A stretch of DNA of 64,000 bases from an uncultured Roseobacter sp. (GTDB lineage: Bacteria; Pseudomonadota; Alphaproteobacteria; Rhodobacterales; Rhodobacteraceae): positions 1 to 64,000 of the forward strand of contig NZ_CANLQB010000008.1 of assembly GCF_947493125.1 (NCBI RefSeq), given 5' to 3'. Both the position numbers and the translations under genes were made by a program. A model generated the notes under the pieces. The model searched no databases, was not told where the DNA came from, and was given only the letters and a program-made list of their open reading frames with translations. Shown here one piece after another: positions 1-10,226 of this stretch (position 1 is its first letter; each line of letters begins with the position of its first letter).

Positions 1-1
1 C

Positions 2-76
2 ACCTTGGACGAGATCAACCACGGCTTTGAGCTGATGCACGAGGGCAAATCCATCAGGGCTGTGGTGGAGTTCTGA
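2..76 (+). CDS. C-terminal end of S-(hydroxymethyl)glutathione dehydrogenase / class III alcohol dehydrogenase (partial)
   Basis: Frame 2 reads TLDEINHGFELMHEGKSIRAVVEF*, typical of the C-terminus of class III ADH; 5' end lies outside the window. Confidence 0.65.
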   Translation, partial: TLDEINHGFELMHEGKSIRAVVEF

Positions 77-88
77 GGAGACACAAAC

Positions 89-1732
89 ATGCACGGCTTC
101 GACCTCGGCAGCTACACCCGCGCAGTGACCACCACCTCGGAGGCCGCGCAGGCTCAGGTCAACGCCGGTATGGTCTGGCTCTTCGGCTACAACCATGAGG
201 CGGCGGCAGAGTGCTTTGCCCAGGCCGTCACTGCCGATCCGGGCTGTGGCTTCGCCCACTGGGGCATCGCCTATGCCGTGGGTCCCAACTACAACAAACC
301 ATGGGAGTTTTTCACCGCTGAAGAGCGCGTGTCAACGCTCGCGCAAGCCCATGCGGCGCTGGCCGAAGCGCAGGCCCTGAAGCCCAAACTCACCCCGGTT
401 GAGGCCGCGCTGATCGACGCGCTGGCCGACCGGTTCCCCGACGATCCCGAGATCGAGGACTATGCGCCCTGGAATGATGCTTTCTCGGATGCGATGCGCC
501 GGGTCTATGCGGATCACCCGCGCGATCTCGACGTGATCTGCCTCTTCGCCGAAGCCCTGATGAACCGCACGCCCTGGCTCCTGTGGGACCTGCCCTCGGG
601 CCAGCCCGCCGAGGGCGCCTCGACGCTCGAAGCGCAAGCTGCGCTCGAGACCGCCTTCGACACGTTGCCCGGTGCCTGGGATCATCCGGGCTTGCTGCAC
701 ATGTACATCCATCTGATGGAGATGTCGCCCGTCCCCGAGAAGGCGCTGCGCCACGGCGACCGGCTGGTCGATCTGGTGCCCGACTCCGGCCATCTGGTGC
801 ATATGGCCACTCATATCGACGTGCTCTGCGGCGACTATCAGAATGTGATCTGGCGCAACCGCCGGGCTGCGCAGGTCGACCGCAAATATGAAGCCCTTGC
901 TGGGGCTCAGAATTTCTACACCGTCTACCGCATCCACAACGTGCATTTCGAGGCCTACGGCGCGATGTTCCTGGGCCAGCCGGAGGTGGCGCTCGCCGCA
1001 GCGGATCGCCTGGTCGAGATGCTGCCTGATCCGGTGGTGCGGTATCTGCCCGACCTTTTCGAGAGCTTCTGGGGCAAGAAGATCCACGTGATGGTGCGCT
1101 TCGGCCTGTGGCAGGAGATCCTCGACGAACCCCTGCCGGAGGATGCGGAGCTGTACAGCTACACCACCTGCGCGATGCGCCAGGCCCGGGTCATCGCGCT
1201 GGCCAATCTGGGGCAGATCGACGACGCGCAAAAAGAACGCCTCCTCGCCGATGAAGCGTTGAAGGCCGTTCAGGAAACACGGATGGTTTTCAATAACTTC
1301 GCGAGCGATGTTCTTGCAGTAGGTGAAGCGATGATGGAGGGCGAGCTGGCCTTCAAATCCGGCGACACAGACAGCGGGATAGCGCATCTGCGCCGCTCGG
1401 TCGCGCTCGATGATGCGCTGCTCTATGACGAGCCCTGGGGCTGGATGCAGCCGACCCGCCACGCGCTCGGCGCGCTGCTGATGGAGCAGCGCGCATTCGA
1501 CGAGGCAGAGGCAGTTTACCGCGCCGATCTCGGCCTTGATGAGACGCTGGCCCGCGCCTGCCAGCATCCGCGCAATGTCTGGTCGCTGCACGGGCTGCAC
1601 GAATGCCTGGTGCAGCGCGGGGCGCTGGCGGAGGCCCGGCACATCAAGCTGCAGCTCGACCCAGCCCTGGCCCGCGCCACCGTGCCGATCCGCGCCTCCT
1701 GTTTCTGCCGCAGCAGCGCCTCCGCCGCCTGA
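89..1732 (+). CDS. Tetratricopeptide-repeat protein
   Basis: 547 aa ORF starting 12 nt after the ADH stop; TPR-like helices (NAGMVWLFGYNHEAAAECFAQAVTADPGCGFAHWGIAYAVGPNYNKPW). Confidence 0.75.
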   Translation: MHGFDLGSYTRAVTTTSEAAQAQVNAGMVWLFGYNHEAAAECFAQAVTADPGCGFAHWGIAYAVGPNYNKPWEFFTAEERVSTLAQAHAALAEAQALKPKLTPVEAALIDALADRFPDDPEIEDYAPWNDAFSDAMRRVYADHPRDLDVICLFAEALMNRTPWLLWDLPSGQPAEGASTLEAQAALETAFDTLPGAWDHPGLLHMYIHLMEMSPVPEKALRHGDRLVDLVPDSGHLVHMATHIDVLCGDYQNVIWRNRRAAQVDRKYEALAGAQNFYTVYRIHNVHFEAYGAMFLGQPEVALAAADRLVEMLPDPVVRYLPDLFESFWGKKIHVMVRFGLWQEILDEPLPEDAELYSYTTCAMRQARVIALANLGQIDDAQKERLLADEALKAVQETRMVFNNFASDVLAVGEAMMEGELAFKSGDTDSGIAHLRRSVALDDALLYDEPWGWMQPTRHALGALLMEQRAFDEAEAVYRADLGLDETLARACQHPRNVWSLHGLHECLVQRGALAEARHIKLQLDPALARATVPIRASCFCRSSASAA

Positions 1733-1792
1733 GCGCGCTGCCTTAACCGCGCGGTCACGAACAGCCCATTTTCGGGGTCTGGTTGGGAAAAA

Positions 1793-1842
1793 CCGACGCG
1801 CGCACCGACAAAATACCGACGTGATACCGACGCAATACCGAC
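1793..1842 (-). repeat. Phased direct-repeat element, copy 1 (5 x GTCGG units, spacing 11-11-11-12 bp)
   Basis: On the + strand CCGAC starts at 1793, 1805, 1816, 1827 and 1838; reverse complement matches 40280-40329. Confidence 0.8.
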
Positions 1843-2348
1843 ATGCGATTTCGCCCATACTGACAGGCCCAAAGCGCCCTTCGCCAACCTGATGTCGCAG
1901 CGCGGTTCAGGGTGTTGCGCGCACGCTGTGGTCGGATTGCGATAACCGGAGAATGTGCGGCATGCGGCAGATCGCGACTGGCGCGGATCATGAAGTCCAC
2001 AGCCCCGGGCAAGGGCGCCACTCCCGCGAGATATGTGCAGCCCGGTCACCATCATCGACTGGCAGGGGTCGTGCACGTTGTGCAAGCGGCCCCAGGGCAC
2101 AGCACCGAGTGGTCCAATACGGCTTCTGCCAGTCGGACAGACCGCGCAGGTTGTCACCTCAAGGACCGAGATACCTGATCGAGCGGGCGCCCATATCGAC
2201 ACCGCCACACCTGGCAAGCCCTGCCGATACAAGATCGGTTCCCGACTCCACCCCGCAGTGAATTCAGCGGCGCAAGCGCTTCACGAAAGTGCGCTTTTCC
2301 AACGCTTTACGCGGGAACGAACCGCCAGAGCCCGGCGGCTGATTCCGG

Positions 2349-2972
2349 TCAAGCCTCGACCAGCCCAAGCCCTGACACTGCGCGGAGGATGTCGATGATC
2401 TCATCAACACCCTGCCCATGGCGCAGCGCCGCAAAGACAAAAGGGCGGCCCGCGCGCATCCGTTCCGCGTCTCGCTGCATCACCTCCAGTGACGCACCCA
2501 CATGGGGGGCGAGGTCGGTCTTGTTGATGATCAGAATGTCCGACCGGGTGATCGCAGGGCCACCTTTGCGAGGGATCTCTTCGCCCGCGGCAACATCAAT
2601 GACGTAGAGCGTGACATCGGCCAGTTCGGGCGAGAAGGTGGCGCTCAGATTGTCACCGCCGCTCTCGATCAGAATAGCCTCCACATCCGGGTGACGCCTC
2701 TGCATCTCGGCTACGGCGGCAAGGTTGATCGAGGCATCCTCACGGATTGCCGTATGGGGGCAACCTCCTGTTTCCACACCGATAATTCGATCTCGGGGCA
2801 GCACCTGCATGCGGGTCAGCGCATCCGCGTCTTCCTGGGTGTAGATGTCATTTGTGATCACCCCGATGGAATGGCGCGCGCTCAGCGCCCGTGCCAGGCA
2901 GGCCGTGAGGGTGGTTTTCCCGGCGCCCACGGGGCCGCCGATGCCAATGCGAAGAGGACCGTTCAGACTCAT
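2349..2972 (-). CDS. ureG: Urease accessory GTPase UreG
   Basis: [22 protein letters not shown]-loop; [36 protein letters not shown]. Confidence 0.97.
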   Translation of the reverse strand: MSLNGPLRIGIGGPVGAGKTTLTACLARALSARHSIGVITNDIYTQEDADALTRMQVLPRDRIIGVETGGCPHTAIREDASINLAAVAEMQRRHPDVEAILIESGGDNLSATFSPELADVTLYVIDVAAGEEIPRKGGPAITRSDILIINKTDLAPHVGASLEVMQRDAERMRAGRPFVFAALRHGQGVDEIIDILRAVSGLGLVEA

Positions 2973-3610
2973 GTGCGAAAGACCTTTGAATAGAGGGTTT
3001 CATGCTGCATCGCTGCGATATCGGCAGCGAAACACGAGGAGGCGAGCGCGTCCAGAGGCGTCTCGACTGCGCAGGATGCCGTGTCCCGGATCAGGGGGGC
3101 CAGATCGGCCAGCAGCGCCTGCCCCGCGGTCTGGCCGAGCGGGACAAGCCGCACCGCAGCGGAGATCAGATTGGCAGCGAAGGCGTGCAGATACATTCGC
3201 GCCGTGAGGTCGAGCGGAATGTCCTGAGCTTTTGCCGCGCGCGCCACCGCAACGGGATAGGTCAGGGCGCCCAGATCCGTGTCCCAGATCGCATCGACGG
3301 TACGGGCGAAGGCGTCTCCCTGTTGCTCTGTCTCCAACAGTCTTTCCGCGCTTGCAGCAAAGGCACGCGCGGTGTGCTCCACCGCGGAGAGCTCGGATTG
3401 TTCTGCCCCGTAAGCCTCTGAAAGTATGACAACATCCGCGCGCCCTCCACCGAAGGCGATGATATCTCGCAGCCACTCCTCAAGCGTCTGAGCGCTGTTT
3501 ATCCGGCCAGCGGTGATCTCTGTTTCGAGCCCGTGGGAATATGCGAAGGCGCCGACAGGGAAGCCGGGCGACAGCCATTGCGTCAGGGTCAGGACCGCAT
3601 CAGTGCTCAT
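2969..3610 (-). CDS. ureF: Urease accessory protein UreF
   Basis: [26 protein letters not shown] motif; start trimmed to [12 protein letters not shown]; 4-nt overlap with ureG. Confidence 0.93.
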   Translation of the reverse strand: MSTDAVLTLTQWLSPGFPVGAFAYSHGLETEITAGRINSAQTLEEWLRDIIAFGGGRADVVILSEAYGAEQSELSAVEHTARAFAASAERLLETEQQGDAFARTVDAIWDTDLGALTYPVAVARAAKAQDIPLDLTARMYLHAFAANLISAAVRLVPLGQTAGQALLADLAPLIRDTASCAVETPLDALASSCFAADIAAMQHETLYSKVFRT

Positions 3611-4073
3611 GATCGTGATGCTCGGGCCCGTGTTGCGCGGAGTGGTCGTGGCCATGGGTACGCCCATGACCGTAGGCGCCGCCTTCCGGTGTGAAGGGCT
3701 CCACCACCTCATGCACATGCGCGCCCAGTTGCGCCAGCATCTGTGCCATCACGTGGTTTTGCTGAATGAGCAGGCGCGTGGGTTCGATCTGGCAGGGGGT
3801 GTGGCGGTTGCCGATGTGCCACGCGATGCGGTGCAGGTCAGTGCCGGTGATCTCCAGAAGCGGCTCAACTGCGGCGCGGATGCCAATCACCGTGCCGTCG
3901 GTTGCCTTGAGCGCGTCGCCGACGTTGAGCGATGTGGTCTGCGGCAGGTCCACCAGAACCTGCGTGCCGCTGTCGGTGGTCAGCACCTTGCGCCGCAGAA
4001 ACCGCGCGTCGTAGTCGAGCGTGATGTGATCGTCTGCATCATGTGTATGAATGAGGTGTTGGGCTGTCAGCAT
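3600..4073 (-). CDS. ureE: Urease accessory nickel chaperone UreE
   Basis: UreE fold signature (LDLPQTTSLNVGDAL, WHIGNRHTPCQIE) and His-rich C-terminus [22 protein letters not shown]. Confidence 0.93.
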   Translation of the reverse strand: MLTAQHLIHTHDADDHITLDYDARFLRRKVLTTDSGTQVLVDLPQTTSLNVGDALKATDGTVIGIRAAVEPLLEITGTDLHRIAWHIGNRHTPCQIEPTRLLIQQNHVMAQMLAQLGAHVHEVVEPFTPEGGAYGHGRTHGHDHSAQHGPEHHDHEH

Positions 4074-4132
4074 CGGGTGTTGTCTCAAGGGCGATCCCCG
4101 GCCGCGGGTTGGAGCAAAGCCCCCGCCCATGG

Positions 4133-4153
4133 GGGGCGGTCGGGGGGCTGCCC
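4133..4153 (-). repeat. GGGCAGCCCCC(C)GACCGCCCC repeat, copy 1
   Basis: GGGGCGGTCGGGGGGCTGCCC at 4133-4153; its reverse complement matches 6826-6845 with a 1-nt indel. Confidence 0.7.
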
Positions 4154-4203
4154 GGCGTGTCGCCAGGCGAACTATTGCTTCTAGACTAGGCTATTTGGTT
4201 TCA

Positions 4204-4809
4204 TCATCTATCCTTTTCGATCTCCGCTTCAGCTCGTTTCACAAGGGCTTGGCAAATCACCGCGCACTCGTCGAAATCGGGGTAGGAAGTTGTGCCACCT
4301 AGTCTTGGATAGCGCAGAGCGTGCCACCAATTCTCAACTTCCTTGCCAAATTCAAGCTTTGTCATCTTAGACTGACCCAAGGCTCCAAAAACTTTGAGTG
4401 TCTTCGCAAGCCCGACAGTTTGCTTGTCTATGGCTTCAATCTCAATCTTCAGTGCCGCCTTAGCGAATTCGGAGTCATTCTCCGCCCATTTGTGTTCGAG
4501 GGTCTGGCGGCGGAGTGTCGGCACGTCGCGATATGCCTCTCTCACGCAGCCTCGTTTTCCATCTTGGCCGACGAGGCGGATCAACTCGACAATGTCGTGC
4601 GAGCGGCCGGGCTTTTCACCGCGTGCAAAAAGACATGCCTTTGCAGCGAGCTCAGTCGCGTGTAGCAGCAGAAAGAACATAGGATTGCGGGTTGTCCAAT
4701 TCGCAAAATCAACTGCCTCTTCACGTGCATTGGCGTGTACACTCCGCGCGCTCTTCAGGTATGCTTTCGCTTCGCGCACGTAGAGATCCGCTTCAGTTTG
4801 CTTCCTCAA
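4204..4809 (-). CDS. HEPN-like domain protein of unknown function inside the urease operon
   Basis: 201 aa; [34 protein letters not shown] resembles the HEPN core; contains an RxxxxH string (RQTLEH); TTG start overlaps the ureC TGA; locally AT-richer. Confidence 0.6.
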   Translation of the reverse strand: MRKQTEADLYVREAKAYLKSARSVHANAREEAVDFANWTTRNPMFFLLLHATELAAKACLFARGEKPGRSHDIVELIRLVGQDGKRGCVREAYRDVPTLRRQTLEHKWAENDSEFAKAALKIEIEAIDKQTVGLAKTLKVFGALGQSKMTKLEFGKEVENWWHALRYPRLGGTTSYPDFDECAVICQALVKRAEAEIEKDR

Positions 4810-6518
4810 AACATAAAATACCGCTGCGCCATCGGCAGCACCTCTGCCGGCTGGCAGGTCAGCAATTCACCATCGGCGCGCACCTCATAGGTCTCCGGGT
4901 TTACCTCGATCTGGGGCAAGGCATCGTTCAGGATCAGGTCTTTCTTGCCAATGTCGCGCGTCTTCTCAACGGCCACTGTCTGCTTGCGCAGTCCCAACTG
5001 ATCACGCAGCCCCGCCGCCTGCGCCGCTGCACTCACAAAGGTCACCGCAGAGTGCTCGACCGAGCGGCCGAAGCTGCCGAACATGGGCCGGGTATAGACC
5101 GGCTGCGGCGTTGGGATCGAGGCATTCGGGTCTCCCATCTGGGCGCAGACAATCGTGCCTGCCATCAGCACCATCTCGGGCTTCACGCCGAAGAACGCGG
5201 TGTTCCACAGCGCGAGATCCGCGCGTTTGCCTTCTTCGATGGAGCCGATTTCATGAGAAATCCCATGCGCAATCGCAGGATTAATGGTGTATTTCGCGAT
5301 GTACCGCCGCACGCGCACATTGTCGTTCTCACCGGTCTCTTCCGCCAGCCGTCCGCGCTGTTTCTTCATCTTATCAGCGGTTTGCCAGGTGCGGATCAGC
5401 ACCTCGCCCACGCGCCCCATGGCCTGGCTATCACTCGCGATGATAGAGAACGCGCCCATGTCGTGCAGGATATCCTCGGCGGCGATGGTCTCGCGCCGGA
5501 TGCGGCTTTCGGCAAAGGCCACGTCCTCGGGGATCGACTTGTCGAGGTGGTGACAGACCATGAGCATGTCCAGATGCTCTTCCAGCGTGTTCACCGTGAA
5601 AGGCCGCGTCGGGTTGGTCGAGGAGGGGATCACATGCGGCTCGCCGCAAATCTTGATGATATCCGGCGCGTGCCCGCCGCCTGCGCCTTCGGTGTGGAAC
5701 GCGTGAATCGTCCGACCTTTGATCGCGGCCACGGTGTTCTCCACAAAACCGCTCTCGTTCAGCGTATCGGTGTGGATCATCACCTGCACGTCCATGTCGT
5801 CCGCGACAGAGAGACAGCAGTCGATGGCACCGGGCGTCGTGCCCCAATCCTCATGCAGCTTCAGCGCACAGGCGCCGCCCTCAACCATCTCGACAATCGC
5901 TTCGGGCTGGCTGGCGTTGCCCTTGCCCGACACGCCGATGTTCATGGCGAAATGGTCCACGCTCTGCAGCATCCGCCCAATGTGCCAGGGTCCGGGGGTG
6001 CAGGTGGTCGCCAGCGTGCCATGGGCAGGGCCGGTGCCGCCACCGAGCATCGTAGTTACACCCGAGTGCAGCGCATCCTCGATCTGCTGGGGGCAGATGA
6101 AGTGAATGTGGCTGTCAAAGGCCCCCGCTGTCAGGATCTTTCCTTCGCCTGCAATGGCTTCTGTGCCCGGGCCGACGATGATATCCACGCCGGGCTGCGT
6201 ATCGGGGTTGCCCGCCTTGCCGATCTTGTGGATGCGCCCGTCTTTCAGCCCCACATCCGCCTTGTAGATGCCGGTATGGTCCACGATCAGCGCATTGGTG
6301 ATCACCGTATCGACGGCGCCTCCCGCCCGCGTGACCTGAGACTGCCCCATCCCGTCTCGGATCACCTTGCCGCCGCCGAACTTGACCTCCTCGCCATAGA
6401 TCGTGTGGTCGCGCTCCACCTCGATGATCAGATCGGTATCGGCCAGCCGCACCTTGTCGCCCGTGGTGGGGCCGAACATCGCGGCATAGCTGGAGCGGGG
6501 GATCGAAGTTGCCATCAA
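4806..6518 (-). CDS. ureC: Urease subunit alpha
   Basis: 570 aa; [64 protein letters not shown]. Confidence 0.98.
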   Translation of the reverse strand: MMATSIPRSSYAAMFGPTTGDKVRLADTDLIIEVERDHTIYGEEVKFGGGKVIRDGMGQSQVTRAGGAVDTVITNALIVDHTGIYKADVGLKDGRIHKIGKAGNPDTQPGVDIIVGPGTEAIAGEGKILTAGAFDSHIHFICPQQIEDALHSGVTTMLGGGTGPAHGTLATTCTPGPWHIGRMLQSVDHFAMNIGVSGKGNASQPEAIVEMVEGGACALKLHEDWGTTPGAIDCCLSVADDMDVQVMIHTDTLNESGFVENTVAAIKGRTIHAFHTEGAGGGHAPDIIKICGEPHVIPSSTNPTRPFTVNTLEEHLDMLMVCHHLDKSIPEDVAFAESRIRRETIAAEDILHDMGAFSIIASDSQAMGRVGEVLIRTWQTADKMKKQRGRLAEETGENDNVRVRRYIAKYTINPAIAHGISHEIGSIEEGKRADLALWNTAFFGVKPEMVLMAGTIVCAQMGDPNASIPTPQPVYTRPMFGSFGRSVEHSAVTFVSAAAQAAGLRDQLGLRKQTVAVEKTRDIGKKDLILNDALPQIEVNPETYEVRADGELLTCQPAEVLPMAQRYFMF

Positions 6519-6825
6519 AAACCTCCAATCGTTTCAAGGTGCGTGTTATTCATCGGTGCAGGTAACAAAGATTTTTCTTCTGTTCTGGAACAACGTCTTG
6601 TTCGTCGGCACGCGGAGGACTCCGCGTCACCTGGCGCATGAATATATGTAAAACTGGAGCAGTTCTCGTTACTCTGCGACCGATAGGAAAATCTACGAAT
6701 GCAGGCCCAGCAATATGTCGCACACGTCTTTCTGGCTTCAGGCTATCGGATACACAATTTTCATTCTGACTATTTTGGGCCAGTACCGGGGCTGGTGGTG
6801 AGTGTCCCGCCCGGCGAAACCCGCA

Positions 6826-6918
6826 GGGCAGCCCCCGACCGCCCCGTTTTGCCAAAGGCAAACCTGCGGTTTGACGGGCGGAAGCTTTCAGCCCCGTGCC
6901 CGCGGGTGGGGGCTGCCC
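6826..6918. repeat. Intergenic compound inverted repeat (REP/BIME-like) between ureC and the cyclase gene
   Basis: GGGCAGCCCCC (6826-6836) and GGGGGCTGCCC (6908-6918) are perfect 11-bp arms; nested TTTGCC-aaa-GGCAAA (6848-6862). Confidence 0.75.
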
Positions 6919-6948
6919 GGCTTCCTTAGTTCCCACCTCGACCAATCC

Positions 6949-7770
6949 TCACACCATCGCGAAGATGCGGGCGGGTCCGCCGGTGCCGCCTACGTGGTTC
7001 GGCGCGCCGACCACTAGCGTCGCTCCCGCAGCTGGCACATCTCCCAGCCCGGCAAGGTTCTCGATCCCGTAGCGGCCCGAGGGCAACCAGGCATTATGCG
7101 TCGCGAAATCCGCCGATGGCCCGTGGTCGAGCGACAGCGTATCCACGGCCATTGCGGCCGCGGTAGTCTCTTCCAGCAGCATCTGCGTGGCCTCGATATG
7201 AAAGCCGGGAAAGTGTTTCACGCCATCGGCGTCGTTGCCGACGTAGTTCGGTCCATCTGTTTTTGAAGCCCAACCGGAGTGCATGGCCACGCAGGCGCGG
7301 TCGGGAATGTCACCGTGTTCGGAGATCCAGGCGTTGAGGTCATCCGGGGTGACCTGCGCATCCGGGTCTCCCTCCGCGCGGGCCGCAATGTCGATCACAC
7401 AAAGCGGGACGACCAGATTTCCCACAGGGATCTCGTCCACCGACGTGCCATCGGCCGAAAAGTGCAATGGCGCGTCGATATGCGTTGCCGTGTGTTCGTT
7501 GATGCTGAGGTTCATCAGGTTGAAGCCGTGTTCGGCAAAGTTGAACTGCTGCTCCATCGAAATGCCGGGCACCCCAAAAAACGTCGGAAACTCAGGGCTG
7601 AGCTTATGGGTCATGTCGATGACCCCTCCATGGCCCGCTGCAAGAGTAGGCGGCGCCGAGGCCACAGCTCCGACCGCTGCAGTCGCGCCAACAGCCGCGG
7701 ACGTCTTGAAGAAGTCGCGCCGCGACAGCATCCGCTGCTTCACAGAGTTTATTACACAGATATCACACAT
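6949..7770 (-). CDS. Cyclase family protein (PF04199-like) with Tat signal
   Basis: LSRRDFFKTSAAVGATAAVG twin-arginine leader; HTATHIDAPLHF and SLDHGPSADFATHNAWLPSGRYGIENL motifs of the cyclase/kynurenine formamidase superfamily; start may be the internal MLSRRDF. Confidence 0.85.
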   Translation of the reverse strand: MCDICVINSVKQRMLSRRDFFKTSAAVGATAAVGAVASAPPTLAAGHGGVIDMTHKLSPEFPTFFGVPGISMEQQFNFAEHGFNLMNLSINEHTATHIDAPLHFSADGTSVDEIPVGNLVVPLCVIDIAARAEGDPDAQVTPDDLNAWISEHGDIPDRACVAMHSGWASKTDGPNYVGNDADGVKHFPGFHIEATQMLLEETTAAAMAVDTLSLDHGPSADFATHNAWLPSGRYGIENLAGLGDVPAAGATLVVGAPNHVGGTGGPARIFAMV

Positions 7771-7797
7771 GATCTTTCCTCCTCCGTTGTTGGGCGC

Positions 7798-8103
7798 TCA
7801 AAGATCACCCATGATCTGCTGATTGAACCCAAAAACACGGCGCGCACCGCGGAGCGGGATCAACTGCACCTCGCGGCGCTGACCCGGCTCGAACCGCACC
7901 GCCGTACCCGCCGCGATATCCAATCGGCATCCGCGCGCTGCGCCGCGGTCGAACTCCAGCGCCGCGTTGCTTTCGGCAAAATGATAATGGCTGCCCACCT
8001 GGACGGGCCGGTCGCCCGTATTCGCAACCATCAGCGTGATGGCTTCAGCCCCCTCGTTCAAAACGATCTCACCGCTGGCGGTCATGACTTCCCCGGGGAT
8101 CAT
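7798..8103 (-). CDS. ureB: Urease subunit beta
   Basis: [40 protein letters not shown] start trimmed. Confidence 0.96.
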   Translation of the reverse strand: MIPGEVMTASGEIVLNEGAEAITLMVANTGDRPVQVGSHYHFAESNAALEFDRGAARGCRLDIAAGTAVRFEPGQRREVQLIPLRGARRVFGFNQQIMGDL

Positions 8104-8144
8104 ATGCGCATCCTCTGCTTCATTCTTCCAAAAATACTCAAATT

Positions 8145-8447
8145 CTACCGGATCGGATTGTGCACCGTGACGAGCTTTGTTCCGTCCGGAAACGTGGCCT
8201 CGACCTGCACATCGTGAATCATGTCCGGCACGCCCTCCATGCATTGATCGCGGGTGATCACCTCTGCTCCCGCCTGCATCATATCAGCGACGGACCGGCC
8301 GTCGCGCGCGCCCTCCACCACCGCATCGGTGATCAGCGCAATCGCTTCCGGGTGGTTCAGTTTCACACCGCGCGCCAGTCGCTTGCGGGCCACCTCCGCG
8401 GCCATCGCGACCAGTAGCTTGTCTTTTTCGCGAGGGGTCAGCTGCAT
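8145..8447 (-). CDS. ureA: Urease subunit gamma
   Basis: 100 aa; [52 protein letters not shown]. Confidence 0.97.
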   Translation of the reverse strand: MQLTPREKDKLLVAMAAEVARKRLARGVKLNHPEAIALITDAVVEGARDGRSVADMMQAGAEVITRDQCMEGVPDMIHDVQVEATFPDGTKLVTVHNPIR

Positions 8448-8450
8448 GGG

Positions 8451-9272
8451 TCAAAGTCTCCAGCTCATTGGTAATCTATTGTGTGTCAGGCGGTCGAGCA
8501 GCGGCACAAGCCGCTTGCGCAATTCGAAGCCATCGGGTGCGAGACACCGCGCCACCAGCAGGTCGGGCTGCAGCAGGCTCGCACCTCCGGCAGGCCCCAG
8601 AAACTGGCGAACCGCAGGCAGCATCCCTTCGGCCTCGGGCGCAACCAGCACCAGATTGGCCATCGCCCGTGCCCCTGCACCGATTGCCGGTCGGTCCAGC
8701 TTGGCTTCGATATCACCTTCAAGCAGGACCCCGTCGCGATAGATCAGCAGCCCGTCTCGCCGCACATCTATGCGGTCGCGAAACATCGCGCTGCGGAGCT
8801 GTTCGCCCATGGCCCGGCGTCCGAAGATCACCGGCTCGACCATCAGAAAGCGGCTGTCCGCCGCCATGTCGACATCCAGTCGGCGGGACAGGGCCGAGCC
8901 TTCGTAAAGAATGGTCTCTTGGGGGAGCCAGTGGAGTTGTGCGCCGCTTTCTACGCTCAGCCGCGTCCGGATGCGTCCGATCTGTTTCGACTGCGCGCGA
9001 TAGGCACGCTCGGCGGCTTGGGTTGTGAGCGTCAGGTTTGAGCCCTCACCAGCAGTGGCGGCAATATCGAACCGATCCCCTCCGGTCATCCCCCCGGCGG
9101 TGTTGATCAGGACGCCCTCGACGTCACATGCGTTGCGTGGAAAGACCAGCTTCAGCGCACCGGCTTGATGCAATGTGTCGATGCAGGACCGGCCCTGACG
9201 GCATTTGCTGCTGACCGTTGCGGAGCCGATGGCGCGCGGCTGATCCAGCAATGTCGCAGCTTGCATCAGCAC
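8451..9272 (-). CDS. ureD: Urease accessory protein UreD
   Basis: LINTAGGMTGGDRFDIAATAGEGSNLTLTTQAAERAYRA; LHWLPQETILYEGSALSRRLDVDM. Confidence 0.95.
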   Translation of the reverse strand: MLMQAATLLDQPRAIGSATVSSKCRQGRSCIDTLHQAGALKLVFPRNACDVEGVLINTAGGMTGGDRFDIAATAGEGSNLTLTTQAAERAYRAQSKQIGRIRTRLSVESGAQLHWLPQETILYEGSALSRRLDVDMAADSRFLMVEPVIFGRRAMGEQLRSAMFRDRIDVRRDGLLIYRDGVLLEGDIEAKLDRPAIGAGARAMANLVLVAPEAEGMLPAVRQFLGPAGGASLLQPDLLVARCLAPDGFELRKRLVPLLDRLTHNRLPMSWRL

Positions 9273-9413
9273 GTCGTCACAGTCCCCGGTCCGCCCTACT
9301 CAGAGATTAATGTCACATGAGTTCCGGCATTTGACCAGAGCGCAGGCGCGTGATGCCTCTCCGGCGCGCATTTGCGCTGGAATAATAGGCAGTGGGCTGA
9401 GCACACAATTCGC

Positions 9414-10226
9414 TCAGGACGTTACACCTTCGATGAGCCTGGTATCCCGTGGCCCATGATCAAGCCTCCAGATGTGGCCTGCGATCGCCTGCGGATAGGC
9501 CTTGGTCACCAGCGGATCGTGACCGGGCACGATCAGTGCCCTCCGCGAGGCCAGCGCTTCCAACCGGTCGAAGCCGTCCAGCATGTTCTGCAGATCCACA
9601 ACAATTGGAAAGGGTTTGCGGGAAAAGACGTTCTCGTAATAGTGCGCGGCATCCGAGGCCAGCACCAGCCAACCCGCTGCTGTGCGCACGCGGACCGCCT
9701 GCAACCCGCGGCTGTGACCGCCAATGCAATGGACCGTGACGCCCTCGGCGACCTCCGCATCGCCATCGTGGAAGACGACCTGTCCTGCGTAAAGACGGCG
9801 TACGGCCTCACAGATATGGCCAGCCGTGAAGGGCATCCGCAGTGTGTCGTGGCACATGCAGGGTCCGGTGGCATAGGCCATCTCGGCGGCCTGCATGTGC
9901 AAGGTGGCATTCGGAAAGAGGTGAAGACCGCCGGCGTGGTCGTAGTGCAGATGGGTGACGATCACTGCAGCAATATCCGCCGGTTGCAGCCCCAGCGGTG
10001 CGAGTGATGCCGCGGGATCCTGCCGGATCGGGCGGTCCCGCAGGCGTGCTTCTTCTGCGTCATAGCCCGTGTCGACAAGAATGACCTCCGAGCCGCGCCG
10101 CAAGACCCACATGAAGTAGTCCATGTGATGCGGTGCGTCGTGGTTGTCGTCGAAGATGAAGCTGTCTCGTCGGGTCCGCGCGTTCCGTTCGGCGTATTTG
10201 ACGGCAAACACCTCCCAGTCGCTCAT
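9414..10226 (-). CDS. N-acyl homoserine lactonase-family metallo-beta-lactamase fold hydrolase
   Basis: THLHYDHAGG (HxHxDH), GGHSRGLQAVRV, ASDAAHYYENV, VPGHDP; overlaps the upstream ABM gene by 4 nt. Confidence 0.8.
   Translation of the reverse strand: MSDWEVFAVKYAERNARTRRDSFIFDDNHDAPHHMDYFMWVLRRGSEVILVDTGYDAEEARLRDRPIRQDPAASLAPLGLQPADIAAVIVTHLHYDHAGGLHLFPNATLHMQAAEMAYATGPCMCHDTLRMPFTAGHICEAVRRLYAGQVVFHDGDAEVAEGVTVHCIGGHSRGLQAVRVRTAAGWLVLASDAAHYYENVFSRKPFPIVVDLQNMLDGFDRLEALASRRALIVPGHDPLVTKAYPQAIAGHIWRLDHGPRDTRLIEGVTS

Noticed and set aside
1793-1842. CRISPR-like array
   Set aside because: Units are only 11 bp with no spacers; it is a phased tandem repeat, not CRISPR
332-1858. 508-aa minus-strand ORF
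   Set aside because: High-GC shadow ORF antisense to the TPR gene; no recognisable domain
4692-6641. 649-aa plus-strand ORF
   Set aside because: Antisense shadow of ureC
6550-6945. 131-aa ORF between the cyclase gene and ureC
   Set aside because: Largely composed of the REP-like inverted repeats; no domain, probably non-coding
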